Source: Stramentimicrobium sp964433555
Lineage (GTDB): Bacteria > Atribacterota > Phoenicimicrobiia > Phoenicimicrobiales > Stramentimicrobiaceae
DNA: 64,000 nucleotides
Direction of reading: 5' to 3'
Assembly: GCA_964433555.1 (NCBI GenBank)
Contig: CAYSRG010000003.1
Coordinates: forward strand, 62,001-126,000
Shown: one piece after another, positions 52,277 through 61,472 of the stretch
Layout: every line of letters starts with the position of its first letter
Position numbering within the stretch: position 1 is the stretch's first letter
Translations under genes and position numbers: made by a program
Notes under the pieces: model-generated
What the model was told of the DNA's origin: nothing
Database searches by the model: none
The model's input: only the letters and a program-made list of their open reading frames with translations

Positions 52277-53953
52277 GTGAAACTAAGTGGGACCGAAATT
52301 ATTGTGGAATGTCTAAAGAGAGAGAAAGTCGAGGTGGTTTTCGGGATTCCCGGAGGTGCTATTATACCTCTTTATGACACTATTTACCAAAAAGCCTCCT
52401 TCACTCATATCTTGACCAAACATGAACAGGGGGCAGCACATGCCGCTGACGGCTATGCCAGAGCAACTGGTAAGGTAGGAGTATGTTTCGCCACCTCCGG
52501 TCCGGGAGCTACCAACCTGGTAACTGGCCTAGCTAATGCCTATTTAGATTCTATACCAATAGTTGCTTTCACCGGACAGGTTATTTCACCATTTATCGGT
52601 ACAGATGCTTTCCAGGAGGTAGATATTACCGGCATCACTCTCCCTATCACCAAGCACAATTATCTAGTAATGAATATTAAAGACCTTGCTTCTACTATCA
52701 AAGAGGCATTTTATTTGGCAAAAAATGGGAGACCAGGACCAGTTTTAATTGACTTACCCAAAGATGTTCAGCTTGCCCGAACAGATTTTTCTTATCCGGA
52801 AAAGGATAAATGCACCGGTTATCGGCCAATATTAAAAGGAAATTTAAATCAAATTAAAAAAGCGGCTCTGGCTACTCAGAAAGCGAAAAGACCAATTATT
52901 TATGCCGGTGGAGGAATAATCAACTCCAATGCTACCCAAGAACTACAAGATTTTGTTCAAAAAACAAATATTCCTATCACTACTACTTTGATGGGATTAG
53001 GAAGTTTCCCCGAAGAACACAGCTTAGCGCTAGGCATGCTGGGAATGCATGGTACATATTATGCTAATACTGCCATAAGTGAAGCAGATTTAGTCATAGC
53101 CTTGGGAACTCGTTTTGATGACCGGGTAATCGGAAGCGGTAAAGATTTCTGTCCTGATGCCAAATTTATTCATGTAGATATTGATCCAGCTGAAATCAGT
53201 AAAAATGTTAGAGTAGATATTCCTATTGTGGGAGACCTGAAATATGTTTTGACTAAACTAATACAATTTACAGAATCCAAACAGGAAAAGGATTGGGTAG
53301 ATAGAGTGGCTCATTTAAAACAAAGTTACCCTTTACAATACCACCATGATGATCAGTTAAGGCCCCAATATATTATTGAAAAATTATATGAATCAACCAA
53401 AGAGAATTCTATTATTGTGACTGATGTTGGTCAACACCAGATGTGGGTTGCCCAATATTATCAATTCAACTACCCTCGAAGCTTTATCACCTCAGGAGGA
53501 TTGGGAACAATGGGATTTGGTCTACCAGCAGCTATAGGTGCTCAAATCGGATGTCCAGAGAAAAGAGTCTTTTGCATAGCGGGAGATGGTGGATTTCAGA
53601 TGAATATCCAGGAATTAGCTACTGCCATTTATAACAAAATACCCATTGTAGTTTTGATTATGAATAATGGTTATCTGGGTATGGTTCGCCAATGGCAGGA
53701 ATTATTCTTTGGAAAAAGATATTCCTCAACCAACCTGGAAGGTAGTCCTAACTTTGCTCAGGTTGCTCAGGTTTATGGTGGAAAAGGAATAAGAGTTTCC
53801 AGGATTGAAGATTTCAACACTGCTCTGGTTCAAGCATTGTCCGAAAGAACCTTTTTCTTAATAGATTGCCTCATTCCATCCGAAGAAAATGTATTTCCTA
53901 TGGTGGCACCCGGCGAATCAATTAATAAAATGTTAGGAGTGAATGAATCATGA
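52277..53953 (+). CDS. ilvB: Acetolactate synthase large subunit
   Basis: A 558-aa ThDP enzyme making acetolactate or acetohydroxybutyrate, first common step of Val/Leu/Ile synthesis. The ThDP glutamate lies in TKHEQGAAHAADGYARATGK near residue 48, FAD-region GLGSFP near 245, and the ThDP/Mg motif GDGGFQMNIQELATA near 437. GTG start at 52277 after AAGGAGGG. It overlaps ilvH by 4 bp. Control is by the T-box/ykkC leader upstream. Confidence 0.96.
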   Translation: MKLSGTEIIVECLKREKVEVVFGIPGGAIIPLYDTIYQKASFTHILTKHEQGAAHAADGYARATGKVGVCFATSGPGATNLVTGLANAYLDSIPIVAFTGQVISPFIGTDAFQEVDITGITLPITKHNYLVMNIKDLASTIKEAFYLAKNGRPGPVLIDLPKDVQLARTDFSYPEKDKCTGYRPILKGNLNQIKKAALATQKAKRPIIYAGGGIINSNATQELQDFVQKTNIPITTTLMGLGSFPEEHSLALGMLGMHGTYYANTAISEADLVIALGTRFDDRVIGSGKDFCPDAKFIHVDIDPAEISKNVRVDIPIVGDLKYVLTKLIQFTESKQEKDWVDRVAHLKQSYPLQYHHDDQLRPQYIIEKLYESTKENSIIVTDVGQHQMWVAQYYQFNYPRSFITSGGLGTMGFGLPAAIGAQIGCPEKRVFCIAGDGGFQMNIQELATAIYNKIPIVVLIMNNGYLGMVRQWQELFFGKRYSSTNLEGSPNFAQVAQVYGGKGIRVSRIEDFNTALVQALSERTFFLIDCLIPSEENVFPMVAPGESINKMLGVNES

Positions 53954-54444
53954 AACATACCATTGCTATTCTAGTAAAAGATCATCCCGGAGTATTGGCA
54001 CGTGTTTCCAGTCTCTTTAATCGCAGAAGATTTAATATAGATAGTATCGCAGCAGGGCATTCAGAAAAGAAAGGCATCACTAGAATTACCATTGTAACAG
54101 AAGGAGATGAGCATATTCTGGAGCAAATTACTAAGCAGCTTAATAAATTGGTTGATGTTATAAGGGTAAGAGATCTTCCCAGGGATATTTCAGTAGAAAG
54201 AGAATTAGCTTTAATTAAAGTAAGCACCAAATCGGTTGATCAGAGAACTGAAATCATGCAACTGGTCGATACTTTCCGGGGACATATTGTAGATATTGAG
54301 AAACAGGCTCTCACTATTGAAATCACTGGAACACAAGAAAAAATAAATGCCAAATTAAAATTACTGGAATCTTTTGGTATTTTAGAAATTGCCCGTACTG
54401 GTAAAATATCTCTTTCCAGGGGAGCACAAAGAATCTTAAATTAA
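53950..54444 (+). CDS. ilvH: Acetolactate synthase small (regulatory) subunit
   Basis: A 164-aa subunit with an N-terminal ACT domain (HTIAILVKDHPGVLARVSSLF, then FNIDSIAAGHSE) and the C-terminal ALS-small domain (LALIKVSTKS, IVDIEKQALTIEITG). It normally mediates valine feedback and activates the large subunit. Translationally coupled to ilvB by the ATGA overlap. Confidence 0.95.
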   Translation: MKHTIAILVKDHPGVLARVSSLFNRRRFNIDSIAAGHSEKKGITRITIVTEGDEHILEQITKQLNKLVDVIRVRDLPRDISVERELALIKVSTKSVDQRTEIMQLVDTFRGHIVDIEKQALTIEITGTQEKINAKLKLLESFGILEIARTGKISLSRGAQRILN

Positions 54445-54487
54445 TGCTTATCAATTAAAAATAAAAATTATAAGGAGGAACTGTAAT

Positions 54488-55486
54488 ATGGCAAAAATTT
54501 ATTATGATGAGGATGCTGACAAGAGTTATTTACAGAACAAAACTGTAGCAATCATTGGTTATGGAAGTCAGGGAAGGAGTCAAGCTCTAAATCTTAAGGA
54601 CAGTGGAATTAATGTTGTAGTGGGACTAAGAGAAAATGGTAAATCATGGTCAAAAGCAAAAAATGATGGCTTAAGGGTAGAGAGCATTGAGAAGGCTGTG
54701 CAACAAGCAGATATTGTACAGATTTTAATACCAGATGAAGTCCAGCCACAGATTTGCCGCTCAAACAGGATTCTGGAAAATCTGAAAGAAGGAAACACTT
54801 TGATGTTTTCACATGGGTTCAATATTCACTTTAAACAGATTATACCACCTGAATATGTTGATGTTATAATGGTTGCCCCAAAAGGACCTGGAGCCATTGT
54901 CAGAAAGATGTATGTTGAAGGACGTGGTGTGCCTAACTTGATTGCGGTGCATCAGGACTTCACCAATCATGCTAAAGATACGGCTCTAGCTTACTCTCAG
55001 GCTATTGGCGGAACTCGTGCCGGTGCAATTAAAACCACCTTTCAGGAAGAAACTGAAACTGATCTATTTGGAGAACAGGCTGTTTTATGCGGAGGCGTGG
55101 TAGCTTTAATTCAAGCCGGTTTTGATACTCTTGTGGAAGCAGGTTATCAACCTGAAGTAGCCTATTTTGAATGCTTAAATGAATTAAAATTAATTGTTGA
55201 TCTTATCTACGCCGGCGGAATCACCCATATGCGTGATAATGTCAGTAATACTGCAGAATATGGTGACTTAAAATCAGGTAAACGTATTATTACTGAGGAA
55301 ACCAGAAAAGAAATGAAAAAATTATTAGCGGAAATCCAGAATGGCTCTTTTGCTAGAGAATGGCTTCTGGAAAACCAGGTAGGGAGACCATTCTTTAGAG
55401 CTATGAGGGATAAAGAGTCTAATTTTCTCATTGAAAAAGTAGGCGAGAAGATACGTGCCATGATACCCTGGATTAAGGAAGGATAA
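54488..55486 (+). CDS. ilvC: Ketol-acid reductoisomerase, class I
   Basis: A 332-aa NADPH-dependent isomeroreductase acting after IlvBH. The Rossmann motif IGYGSQGRSQALNLKDSG is near residue 24, the catalytic HGFNIHF and VAPKGPG near 107 and 130, and the metal-binding DLFGEQAVLCGG near 190. EETETDLFGEQ and ECLNELKLIVDLIYAGGI are typical. AAGGAGGAA before ATG; 43 bp after ilvH. No ilvD or leu genes follow. Confidence 0.96.
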   Translation: MAKIYYDEDADKSYLQNKTVAIIGYGSQGRSQALNLKDSGINVVVGLRENGKSWSKAKNDGLRVESIEKAVQQADIVQILIPDEVQPQICRSNRILENLKEGNTLMFSHGFNIHFKQIIPPEYVDVIMVAPKGPGAIVRKMYVEGRGVPNLIAVHQDFTNHAKDTALAYSQAIGGTRAGAIKTTFQEETETDLFGEQAVLCGGVVALIQAGFDTLVEAGYQPEVAYFECLNELKLIVDLIYAGGITHMRDNVSNTAEYGDLKSGKRIITEETRKEMKKLLAEIQNGSFAREWLLENQVGRPFFRAMRDKESNFLIEKVGEKIRAMIPWIKEG

Positions 55487-55548
55487 TCTTTTTTTAATAA
55501 ATAGTGAAACGAAACTATTAAATTCTATTTTTTAAATAAATCATATTT

Positions 55549-55585
55549 AGGATAATTAAGGGGAAGAATTCCCCTTAATTATCCT
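55549..55585. repeat. Perfect 17-bp stem hairpin with the same GAA-loop core
   Basis: AGGATAATTAAGGGGAA, loop GAA, then the exact complement. The core GGGGAAGAATTCCCC is that of the dispersed repeats A-C. No T-run follows on either strand, yet it lies 60 bp after ilvC and could protect the ilv mRNA 3' end. Confidence 0.7.
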
Positions 55586-55682
55586 AAGGACAGTTAATAC
55601 CTGAGAATACCACTCCTCGGGATAATCAGCATAAATAGGATATAAATAATTTATATAATACTAACTTAATTAACAGGATATC

Positions 55683-55720
55683 TAAGGGATTCTCAAGGGG
55701 AAGAATTCCCTTTGAATATT
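55683..55720 (+). repeat. Dispersed hairpin repeat, copy C
   Basis: AAGGGATTCTCAAGGGGAA, GAA, TTCCCTTTGAATATT, with an AAGGGGAA/TTCCCTTT stem (one G-T pair). Best match to copy B in the flanks. It ends against the stop codon of the FMN-binding gene. Confidence 0.65.
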
Positions 55721-56135
55721 AGCTTTGACTTTCTGGTGTTAAAGCATTTTCAATAGATTTCAAAATTGCTTTTGTATTAACGGTAGCGCCGGAAACTGTA
55801 TCAATCTGCAGTGACTGTTTTTCTTTTACCAGTTGAAATACCTTTTCACCAAGAGCATTCATTCCTGACCAATCAGAAGCTTTAACCATTTTAATATCAG
55901 TTATGGTATGATCTTTAACTGTTACTGCCAACTCATTTTTCCAGCGTCCCCCGGTAAATGAACCTTGATAAACTCCATCTTTTAACTTACTCAAATCTAT
56001 ATCATTAATTACCATCTTCCTATATTTACTCATACTCTGAGTGGCATAGATGAAACCACCTAAACCGATTACTAGAATTGCTAAGACAATATAACCGAGA
56101 ATTCTTAACATTTTATTTTTGATCCCTCCAAACAT
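55719..56135 (-). CDS. FMN-binding domain protein, likely flavinylated
   Basis: A 138-aa protein with one N-terminal membrane helix (about 10-30) and an FMN-binding domain. LKDGVYQGSFTGG and the flavinylation motif DTVSGATV are visible; T118 of SGAT is the expected covalent FMN site. The ApbE gene that would attach FMN lies 23 bp upstream in the same direction. Related small anchored flavoproteins act in extracytoplasmic electron transfer. Confidence 0.86.
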   Translation of the reverse strand: MFGGIKNKMLRILGYIVLAILVIGLGGFIYATQSMSKYRKMVINDIDLSKLKDGVYQGSFTGGRWKNELAVTVKDHTITDIKMVKASDWSGMNALGEKVFQLVKEKQSLQIDTVSGATVNTKAILKSIENALTPESQS

Positions 56136-56158
56136 TTTTTTACTCCTTGACAGTATTA

Positions 56159-57157
56159 TTAAAATTGATATAAATTATAACCTTCTTCAATCAATTGAAA
56201 TTTACTTAGTATACCGCAAGAAAAATATATTTGTCTATGATTATTTATCATAATTGCTTCTACATCAGCATAATGACAGAGCAAATTTTTTCCTTCTTCC
56301 AGTCCTGCTATAAAAATAGCAGTAGATAGTACATCAGCCAGCATTGCATCGGGATGAATAATGGTAACACTAGTCAATCCACTATTTGATGGGTAACCAG
56401 TAAATGGATTTAGGATATGATGATACTTCCGATTATTCTCCAAATAAAAACGCTCATAATTCCCGGAGGTGACTACAGAGGTGTCACTAACCGCAACAAT
56501 TGCCAGACACTTACCTCTCTCCTGTTCAGGATCTTGTATTCCTACCTGCCATAATTTACCATCTTCTCGTTTGCCAAGTACAGCTACGTTTCCTCCTAGA
56601 TTAACCATTGCGGAATGAAGGCGATTTTTCCGATAAAGTTCTATCACACAATTAGCTATATAACCCTTTGCTATTCCTCCTAGGTCTATTTTCTGTTTTT
56701 CTTTCTGTAACTTCACCCTACCCTTTTCTTCCTCTATCAGTATATCCTCATAATTTATCTTTGTTAAAGCCTCTTCTATTAAATGGTAAGGCGGAAGCTG
56801 CCCTTCTTTACCATATTGTTGCCAGAGATTAACCAATAAGGCTATGGTGATATCAAATAGCCCTTTAGTGAGACGAGCATATCTCTTTGCTTCTTTTATT
56901 ACAAAAAGAAGCTCAGGAGAAACTGAAGTCCATGCTTTTCCAGCTCGCTGGTTTATTTGGCTTATCTGGCTATTTATATTATAAAAACTCATTATTTTTT
57001 CTAATCTATCAATCAACTTAGTTACTTCTTTAATTATCTCTACGGTCTCAGCCTTTGAAAAACTAATCTTCTGATAAATCAAAGTGCCCAATGCACAGCT
57101 GAAGTGAGAACTTGCTTTATAGTTCATGTTATTCTGGTTAATATTAGTATGAGACAT
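56159..57157 (-). CDS. apbE: FAD:protein FMN transferase (ApbE family)
   Basis: A 332-aa ApbE-type protein. The signature regions are MSFYNINSQISQINQRAG near residue 55, KIDLGGIAKGYIAN near 156, MVNLGGNVAVLG near 181, and HHILNPFTGYPSNSGLTSVT near 240 with the late Asp of LADVLSTAIF binding metal. It transfers FMN from FAD onto a Thr of partner proteins, here most likely the next gene. No lipobox or signal peptide is obvious, which is unusual for an extracytoplasmic ApbE. Confidence 0.9.
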   Translation of the reverse strand: MSHTNINQNNMNYKASSHFSCALGTLIYQKISFSKAETVEIIKEVTKLIDRLEKIMSFYNINSQISQINQRAGKAWTSVSPELLFVIKEAKRYARLTKGLFDITIALLVNLWQQYGKEGQLPPYHLIEEALTKINYEDILIEEEKGRVKLQKEKQKIDLGGIAKGYIANCVIELYRKNRLHSAMVNLGGNVAVLGKREDGKLWQVGIQDPEQERGKCLAIVAVSDTSVVTSGNYERFYLENNRKYHHILNPFTGYPSNSGLTSVTIIHPDAMLADVLSTAIFIAGLEEGKNLLCHYADVEAIMINNHRQIYFSCGILSKFQLIEEGYNLYQF

Positions 57158-57220
57158 CAGCTTCTCTATTCTTTCTTTTTTCTAATTACCTGTTAATTAA
57201 ATTCTAATAACATTTGATTG

Positions 57221-57229
57221 ATTATAGCA
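57221..57229 (-). promoter_or_regulatory. Extended -10 promoter of apbE-FMN gene
   Basis: TGC-TATAAT on the minus strand, an extended -10 box, about 65 bp before apbE. No good -35. The rest of the 320-bp divergent gap 57158-57477 shows no gene. Confidence 0.5.
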
Positions 57230-57477
57230 TATATTTTTCATTACAATATATTCAACTAAAAATAATAGCTCATTTAAAAAAGCCTCATCTGATAATGTTT
57301 CCTCATACCTGGAACCTCGAGCAAATAATACTGATTTTTCACATCTTAATCTTTTCAACTAAACGAATAGAGCCGCCAATGATAACATATTTAACATACT
57401 TCCAGATATTGACTTTACATATGACCTCAATCTAACTTATAATTATTAATAAACAAATAATAAGAAATCTAAAAAGT

Positions 57478-60312
57478 ATGAAAAAGTATTTGTTACATTC
57501 AGATAAAAAAATAGAAAAACAAAAAGTATATTTTTGTTCTAAAGATAGTTTGATTCAGGAATGCACAATCTTCCAATATAATCCAGAAGCTATGCTTTTT
57601 GTAGATAAAAACAGAAGAGTGCTGGCAATAAACCCTAGATTCAGTCAACTTTTTGATTACCAGCTGGAAGACGTGCAAGGTAAAAAGATCGATGCTTTTA
57701 TTCTATTTGCCAATAATAAACAGAAAAGTTATGCAGATTTTTGGAAAAAGCTCGGTCAACAGTTTTACATCTCTGAAGCCATACTAACCAAGAAAGACCA
57801 TTCTGTTGTGGAAATAGAAATTTCTGCCTCTCACATTTATAGCTCTAAGCAAAACCATCAAGGAATTTTATTAGCCTTTAAGGATATCACCCAGAGAAAC
57901 GAGAACGAAAAGTTAAACAAGGTCTTATATAATATTTCCAAGGCAGCTAACTCAAATATCTCTTTACAAGAACTTTATGATACTATTTATCAGGAGCTTA
58001 ATAATATTATCGATGCCAAAAATTTTCATATTGCCCTCTGGGATAAAGAAAAAGACAAGGTTATCTTTACCTATTTTGTTGACGAAAAAGATAAGCTAGA
58101 TGAAAGGGAAAATAAACGGGGAGTATCGGGTACTCTGGCTAATTACAATATAAAATATGGTAAATCTCTTCTGGCAAATTATGATCAGATATTAAAGTTT
58201 GCTGAAGCAGGGCAAGTTAACATTGCCAATATTGGAACATTGACTGAGAAAACCTCCTGGTTGGGAGTACCACTTAAAAGTGGCAATCAAATTATCGGTT
58301 CCATGGCAGCTGTCAATTATGATAAACAAGATATATATTCTGAAAAAGATATTAATTTAATGGAATTTGTTTCCGAACAGGTAGCCACCGCTATTGAAAG
58401 AAAGAGATCAGAAGAATCCTTGCGTCAAAATGAAGAAAAATTCGTTTCCCTCTTCCGAAGTAATCCTCCAGCTACTCTTTATCAGGATGAGGAAGGCACA
58501 ATATTGGATATTAATCTTAGATTTACTGAATTATTTGGTTATAAGCGAGAAGATGTTATAGGTGAAAATATCGATCAAATCAATTTTTATCCCCCGGAAA
58601 AAACAAAGGAAGGGAAAAAGTTAACCAGAAGTGCTTCCCGCTCAACCTTGATTAAATATGAAACTTACCGCAGGTCAAAAGACGGCAGGGATATTCCTGT
58701 TCAAATTTCAACATCTCAAGTAAAAATTAAGGACCAAGTGCGAGGAATTATTGCACTCTATGAAGATATTACTGAGCAAAAACAAAATGAGAAATTGAAG
58801 CAGGTTCTCTATAATATTTCTCAAGCTGCTAACTCTAAGATAACCCTTGTTCAACTTTATAGTATTATCCATATGGAATTAAAAAAAGTCATAAATGCTG
58901 ATAATTTTTATATTGCCCTTTTAGACGAAAGTACTAATGAATTATGCTTTGTCTATTATAATGATGAAAAAGAAACCGATTTCTGTTCGAAAAATATTAG
59001 CCAAAGGATTACTCTCACCGATTATCTCATTGTGCATCAGCAGTCTCTCCTATTAAATTATAATCAGATTCAGGAATTAGTGCTGGGAGGCAAGGTTCAA
59101 GATCCAGGAGCTGTTACTGAGGAGATATGTTGGTTAAGTGTCCCTCTGGAAACGGAAGGCAAAGTTATCGGAGCTATGACTGTCCAGAATTATTACAATC
59201 CTACTAGTTATTCGGAAAAGGATATTAAACTTATGGAGATAGTGGCAGATCAGGTTGCCACCGCTATTGTAATAAAACAAAGTGAAGAGAAGATTACTTA
59301 TATCAGTTTTCATGATACTCTCACCGGTCTATACAACAGGGCTTATTTTAAAGAAGAATTAAAAAGAATGAATCATCCCAGGTTTTTCCCTCTGAGTGTA
59401 GTAATGATTGATGTTAATGGATTGAAAGCAGTTAATGATGCCTTTGGACACCATCAGGGAGATGAGTTATTAAAAAATTTAGCTAAAATACTACAAAGCA
59501 ATTCTCGGGAAGTTGATGTTCTGGCACGCTTGGGAGGTGATGAATTTGCTATCATTCTTCCCACTACCTCTATATCAGACGTGGAAGCTTTCAGTCAGAG
59601 AATAAATAATAGTTGCAAACAAAACTATTTCCAACCAGCGTATCTTAATCCTAACATTTCTATAGGATTTGCTACTCAAGAGGGTGCCTTAGTTAATTGT
59701 GAAGAAATTATAAAAGAAGCTGACCATAAAATGTATCAAAATAAACTATTCAACGCCAAAAGCAGAGAAAAATACCTTCTGAACGCTTTCCTAACCATAC
59801 TGGCAGAAAGAGATGTGCATACAGAAAGTCACGCCCAACGTTTGGCAAATATTTCCTCTATAATGGGTCAAAAAATTGGCTTAAATCATTATGAACTAAA
59901 TAGACTTCATTTATTGGCTTTGTTACATGATATTGGTAAAATTGGTATTCCCGAAGACATTCTATTCAAAGCTGATCCTCTGACTAATAAAGAATGGGAA
60001 AAATTAAAAAATCATTGCCAGATTGGTTACCGTATTGCCAAAAATATTCCTGACTTCTCTTCTATTGCCAAAGAAATTTTATACCATCATGAACGATGGG
60101 ATGGCACCGGATACCCGGTGGGTTTGAAAGAGAAAGAAATTCCCTTGCTCTCCAGGATTATTGCTATTGTTGATGCCTATGATACTATGCAATCCAGTAG
60201 GAATTACAAAAAAACATTAAACCAGAAGGAAGCATTGGAGGTAGTAAGGAAAAATGCAGGCAGTCAGTTTGATCCAGACCTGGTTACTATTTTTTTAGAA
60301 GTTCTAAGGTAA
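57478..60312 (+). CDS. PAS-GAF-PAS-GAF-GGDEF-HD-GYP sensor protein
   Basis: A 944-aa cytosolic protein. PAS 1 (about 30-140), GAF 1 (about 150-305), PAS 2 (about 318-440), GAF 2 (about 450-605), GGDEF (about 610-765) with intact ARLGGDEFAII near residue 684, and HD-GYP (about 770-944) with LLHDIGKIGIPEDI near 815 and HHERWDGTGYP near 870. Both PAS-GAF units are alike (LYNISKAANS and LYNISQAANS openings), indicating internal duplication. It could both make and degrade cyclic di-GMP. No membrane segment. No close neighbour on its strand. The ribosome site is weak. Confidence 0.92.
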   Translation: MKKYLLHSDKKIEKQKVYFCSKDSLIQECTIFQYNPEAMLFVDKNRRVLAINPRFSQLFDYQLEDVQGKKIDAFILFANNKQKSYADFWKKLGQQFYISEAILTKKDHSVVEIEISASHIYSSKQNHQGILLAFKDITQRNENEKLNKVLYNISKAANSNISLQELYDTIYQELNNIIDAKNFHIALWDKEKDKVIFTYFVDEKDKLDERENKRGVSGTLANYNIKYGKSLLANYDQILKFAEAGQVNIANIGTLTEKTSWLGVPLKSGNQIIGSMAAVNYDKQDIYSEKDINLMEFVSEQVATAIERKRSEESLRQNEEKFVSLFRSNPPATLYQDEEGTILDINLRFTELFGYKREDVIGENIDQINFYPPEKTKEGKKLTRSASRSTLIKYETYRRSKDGRDIPVQISTSQVKIKDQVRGIIALYEDITEQKQNEKLKQVLYNISQAANSKITLVQLYSIIHMELKKVINADNFYIALLDESTNELCFVYYNDEKETDFCSKNISQRITLTDYLIVHQQSLLLNYNQIQELVLGGKVQDPGAVTEEICWLSVPLETEGKVIGAMTVQNYYNPTSYSEKDIKLMEIVADQVATAIVIKQSEEKITYISFHDTLTGLYNRAYFKEELKRMNHPRFFPLSVVMIDVNGLKAVNDAFGHHQGDELLKNLAKILQSNSREVDVLARLGGDEFAIILPTTSISDVEAFSQRINNSCKQNYFQPAYLNPNISIGFATQEGALVNCEEIIKEADHKMYQNKLFNAKSREKYLLNAFLTILAERDVHTESHAQRLANISSIMGQKIGLNHYELNRLHLLALLHDIGKIGIPEDILFKADPLTNKEWEKLKNHCQIGYRIAKNIPDFSSIAKEILYHHERWDGTGYPVGLKEKEIPLLSRIIAIVDAYDTMQSSRNYKKTLNQKEALEVVRKNAGSQFDPDLVTIFLEVLR

Positions 60313-60382
60313 TTGCTTTATAAATAAGATTTCTTTATTGCTGTTAAGAATTAATTTTAGAACTAATAGTTAATTTTGGTAA

Positions 60383-60418
60383 AAATAAATTACCCGACTG
60401 TTGCCGGGTAATTTATTT
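60383..60418. terminator. Bidirectional hairpin terminator
   Basis: A perfect 14-bp stem: AAATAAATTACCCG (60383-60396) and its complement (60405-60418), loop ACTGTTGC. The A/T-rich base provides T-rich ends on both strands. It lies between the convergent sensor and kinase genes. Confidence 0.75.
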
Positions 60419-60431
60419 AGGAGGTTTAAAA

Positions 60432-60449
60432 ATGAAAAAGTTTATTTAA
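60432..60449 (+). pseudogene. Five-codon start remnant MKKFI with strong ribosome site
   Basis: AGGAGG, eight bases, ATG AAA AAG TTT ATT TAA, right after the terminator. It looks like the front end of a lost gene. Confidence 0.3.
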
Positions 60450-60506
60450 AAAGATATTTTTTAATTGATAAAAATTTTAGCACTTATTTTTAATATGTCA
60501 AGGGTA

Positions 60507-61436
60507 CTAAGTAATTTTTTTTAGATATATTTTTCCCTGTTGGTGCCAAAAATTTCTAATCTGTTTTCTTAGCTGGGCAGAATATTCTGGAATGGCTCCA
60601 GAACGGCTAGCTACAAATGCTCCTACCTGATTAGCAAATATTGCTGATTTTCCAGCACCTGCTCCAGATAAAAAGGCAAACAAAAATGCCGCACTGTAAC
60701 TATCACCTGACCCCACCGTATCCTGAACCTTTGTTTTAACACCAGGAATAGAATAACAATTATCTCCTTCATAGACCAAAGAACCTTTCTCTCCCAGGGT
60801 TAGGCATAAGATTTTTAGTTTGTATTTTGAAGATAACGCCTGAAAGATATCTTCTCTGCAGTAGATTTTGCCAAATAATAGTTTAGAAATATTAATAGCT
60901 TCTTCTTCATTCAGTTTTAAAATGGTATTAAAATGTAAAGATTGTTCAATCCATTCTCTCTGATAAAAGTTCTGTCTAAGATTGACATCATAAAACATCT
61001 CTCTACAGGATAAATTTGATAATAATTCATAAAGAAGATCTCTATTAACTGCTGAACGCTGAGCTAAAGTACCAAAGCAGAAGGCATCCCAGGTCTCTTT
61101 TAATAATTTATCCTTAGATTCTTTGCTTAACATAATCTGATCCCATGCTACTCCTTTGTGTATGTTATATTTTGGGTATCCCTGCTGGTCTACATACACC
61201 TCAACCTTTCCGGTTGGCAAATTCAGATTAGTGGTAATATACCGAGTATCAAGTCCATACTTTTTGGCAATTCTTAAGGCTTCCCTGCCTAATTTATCTC
61301 TTCCGACCGCAGAAATAAATGTTGACTTAACACCCATTCCAGCTAAATGGCAGGCTAAATTGAATGGTGCGCCACCTATATACGCCTTTCCTGCAATGAT
61401 ATCCCATAATAATTCACCAAATGATAAAACTTTCAC
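60507..61436 (-). CDS. PfkB-family carbohydrate kinase (fructokinase-like)
   Basis: A 309-aa ribokinase-fold kinase. The N-terminal GGAPFNLACHLAGMGVKSTFI is the fructokinase-type opening (GGAPxNVA), and the C-terminal DTVGSGDSYSAAFLFAFLSG carries the catalytic Asp of the DTxGxGD motif. The GTG at 61436 follows AGAGGAAAAAG. It lies 36 bp downstream of the alcohol dehydrogenase in a three-gene run, so it probably phosphorylates the ketose formed by the dehydrogenases. Confidence 0.9.
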   Translation of the reverse strand: MKVLSFGELLWDIIAGKAYIGGAPFNLACHLAGMGVKSTFISAVGRDKLGREALRIAKKYGLDTRYITTNLNLPTGKVEVYVDQQGYPKYNIHKGVAWDQIMLSKESKDKLLKETWDAFCFGTLAQRSAVNRDLLYELLSNLSCREMFYDVNLRQNFYQREWIEQSLHFNTILKLNEEEAINISKLLFGKIYCREDIFQALSSKYKLKILCLTLGEKGSLVYEGDNCYSIPGVKTKVQDTVGSGDSYSAAFLFAFLSGAGAGKSAIFANQVGAFVASRSGAIPEYSAQLRKQIRNFWHQQGKIYLKKIT

Positions 61437-61472
61437 TGTTCTTTTTCCTCTTCACAAATCTATCTATGACTT

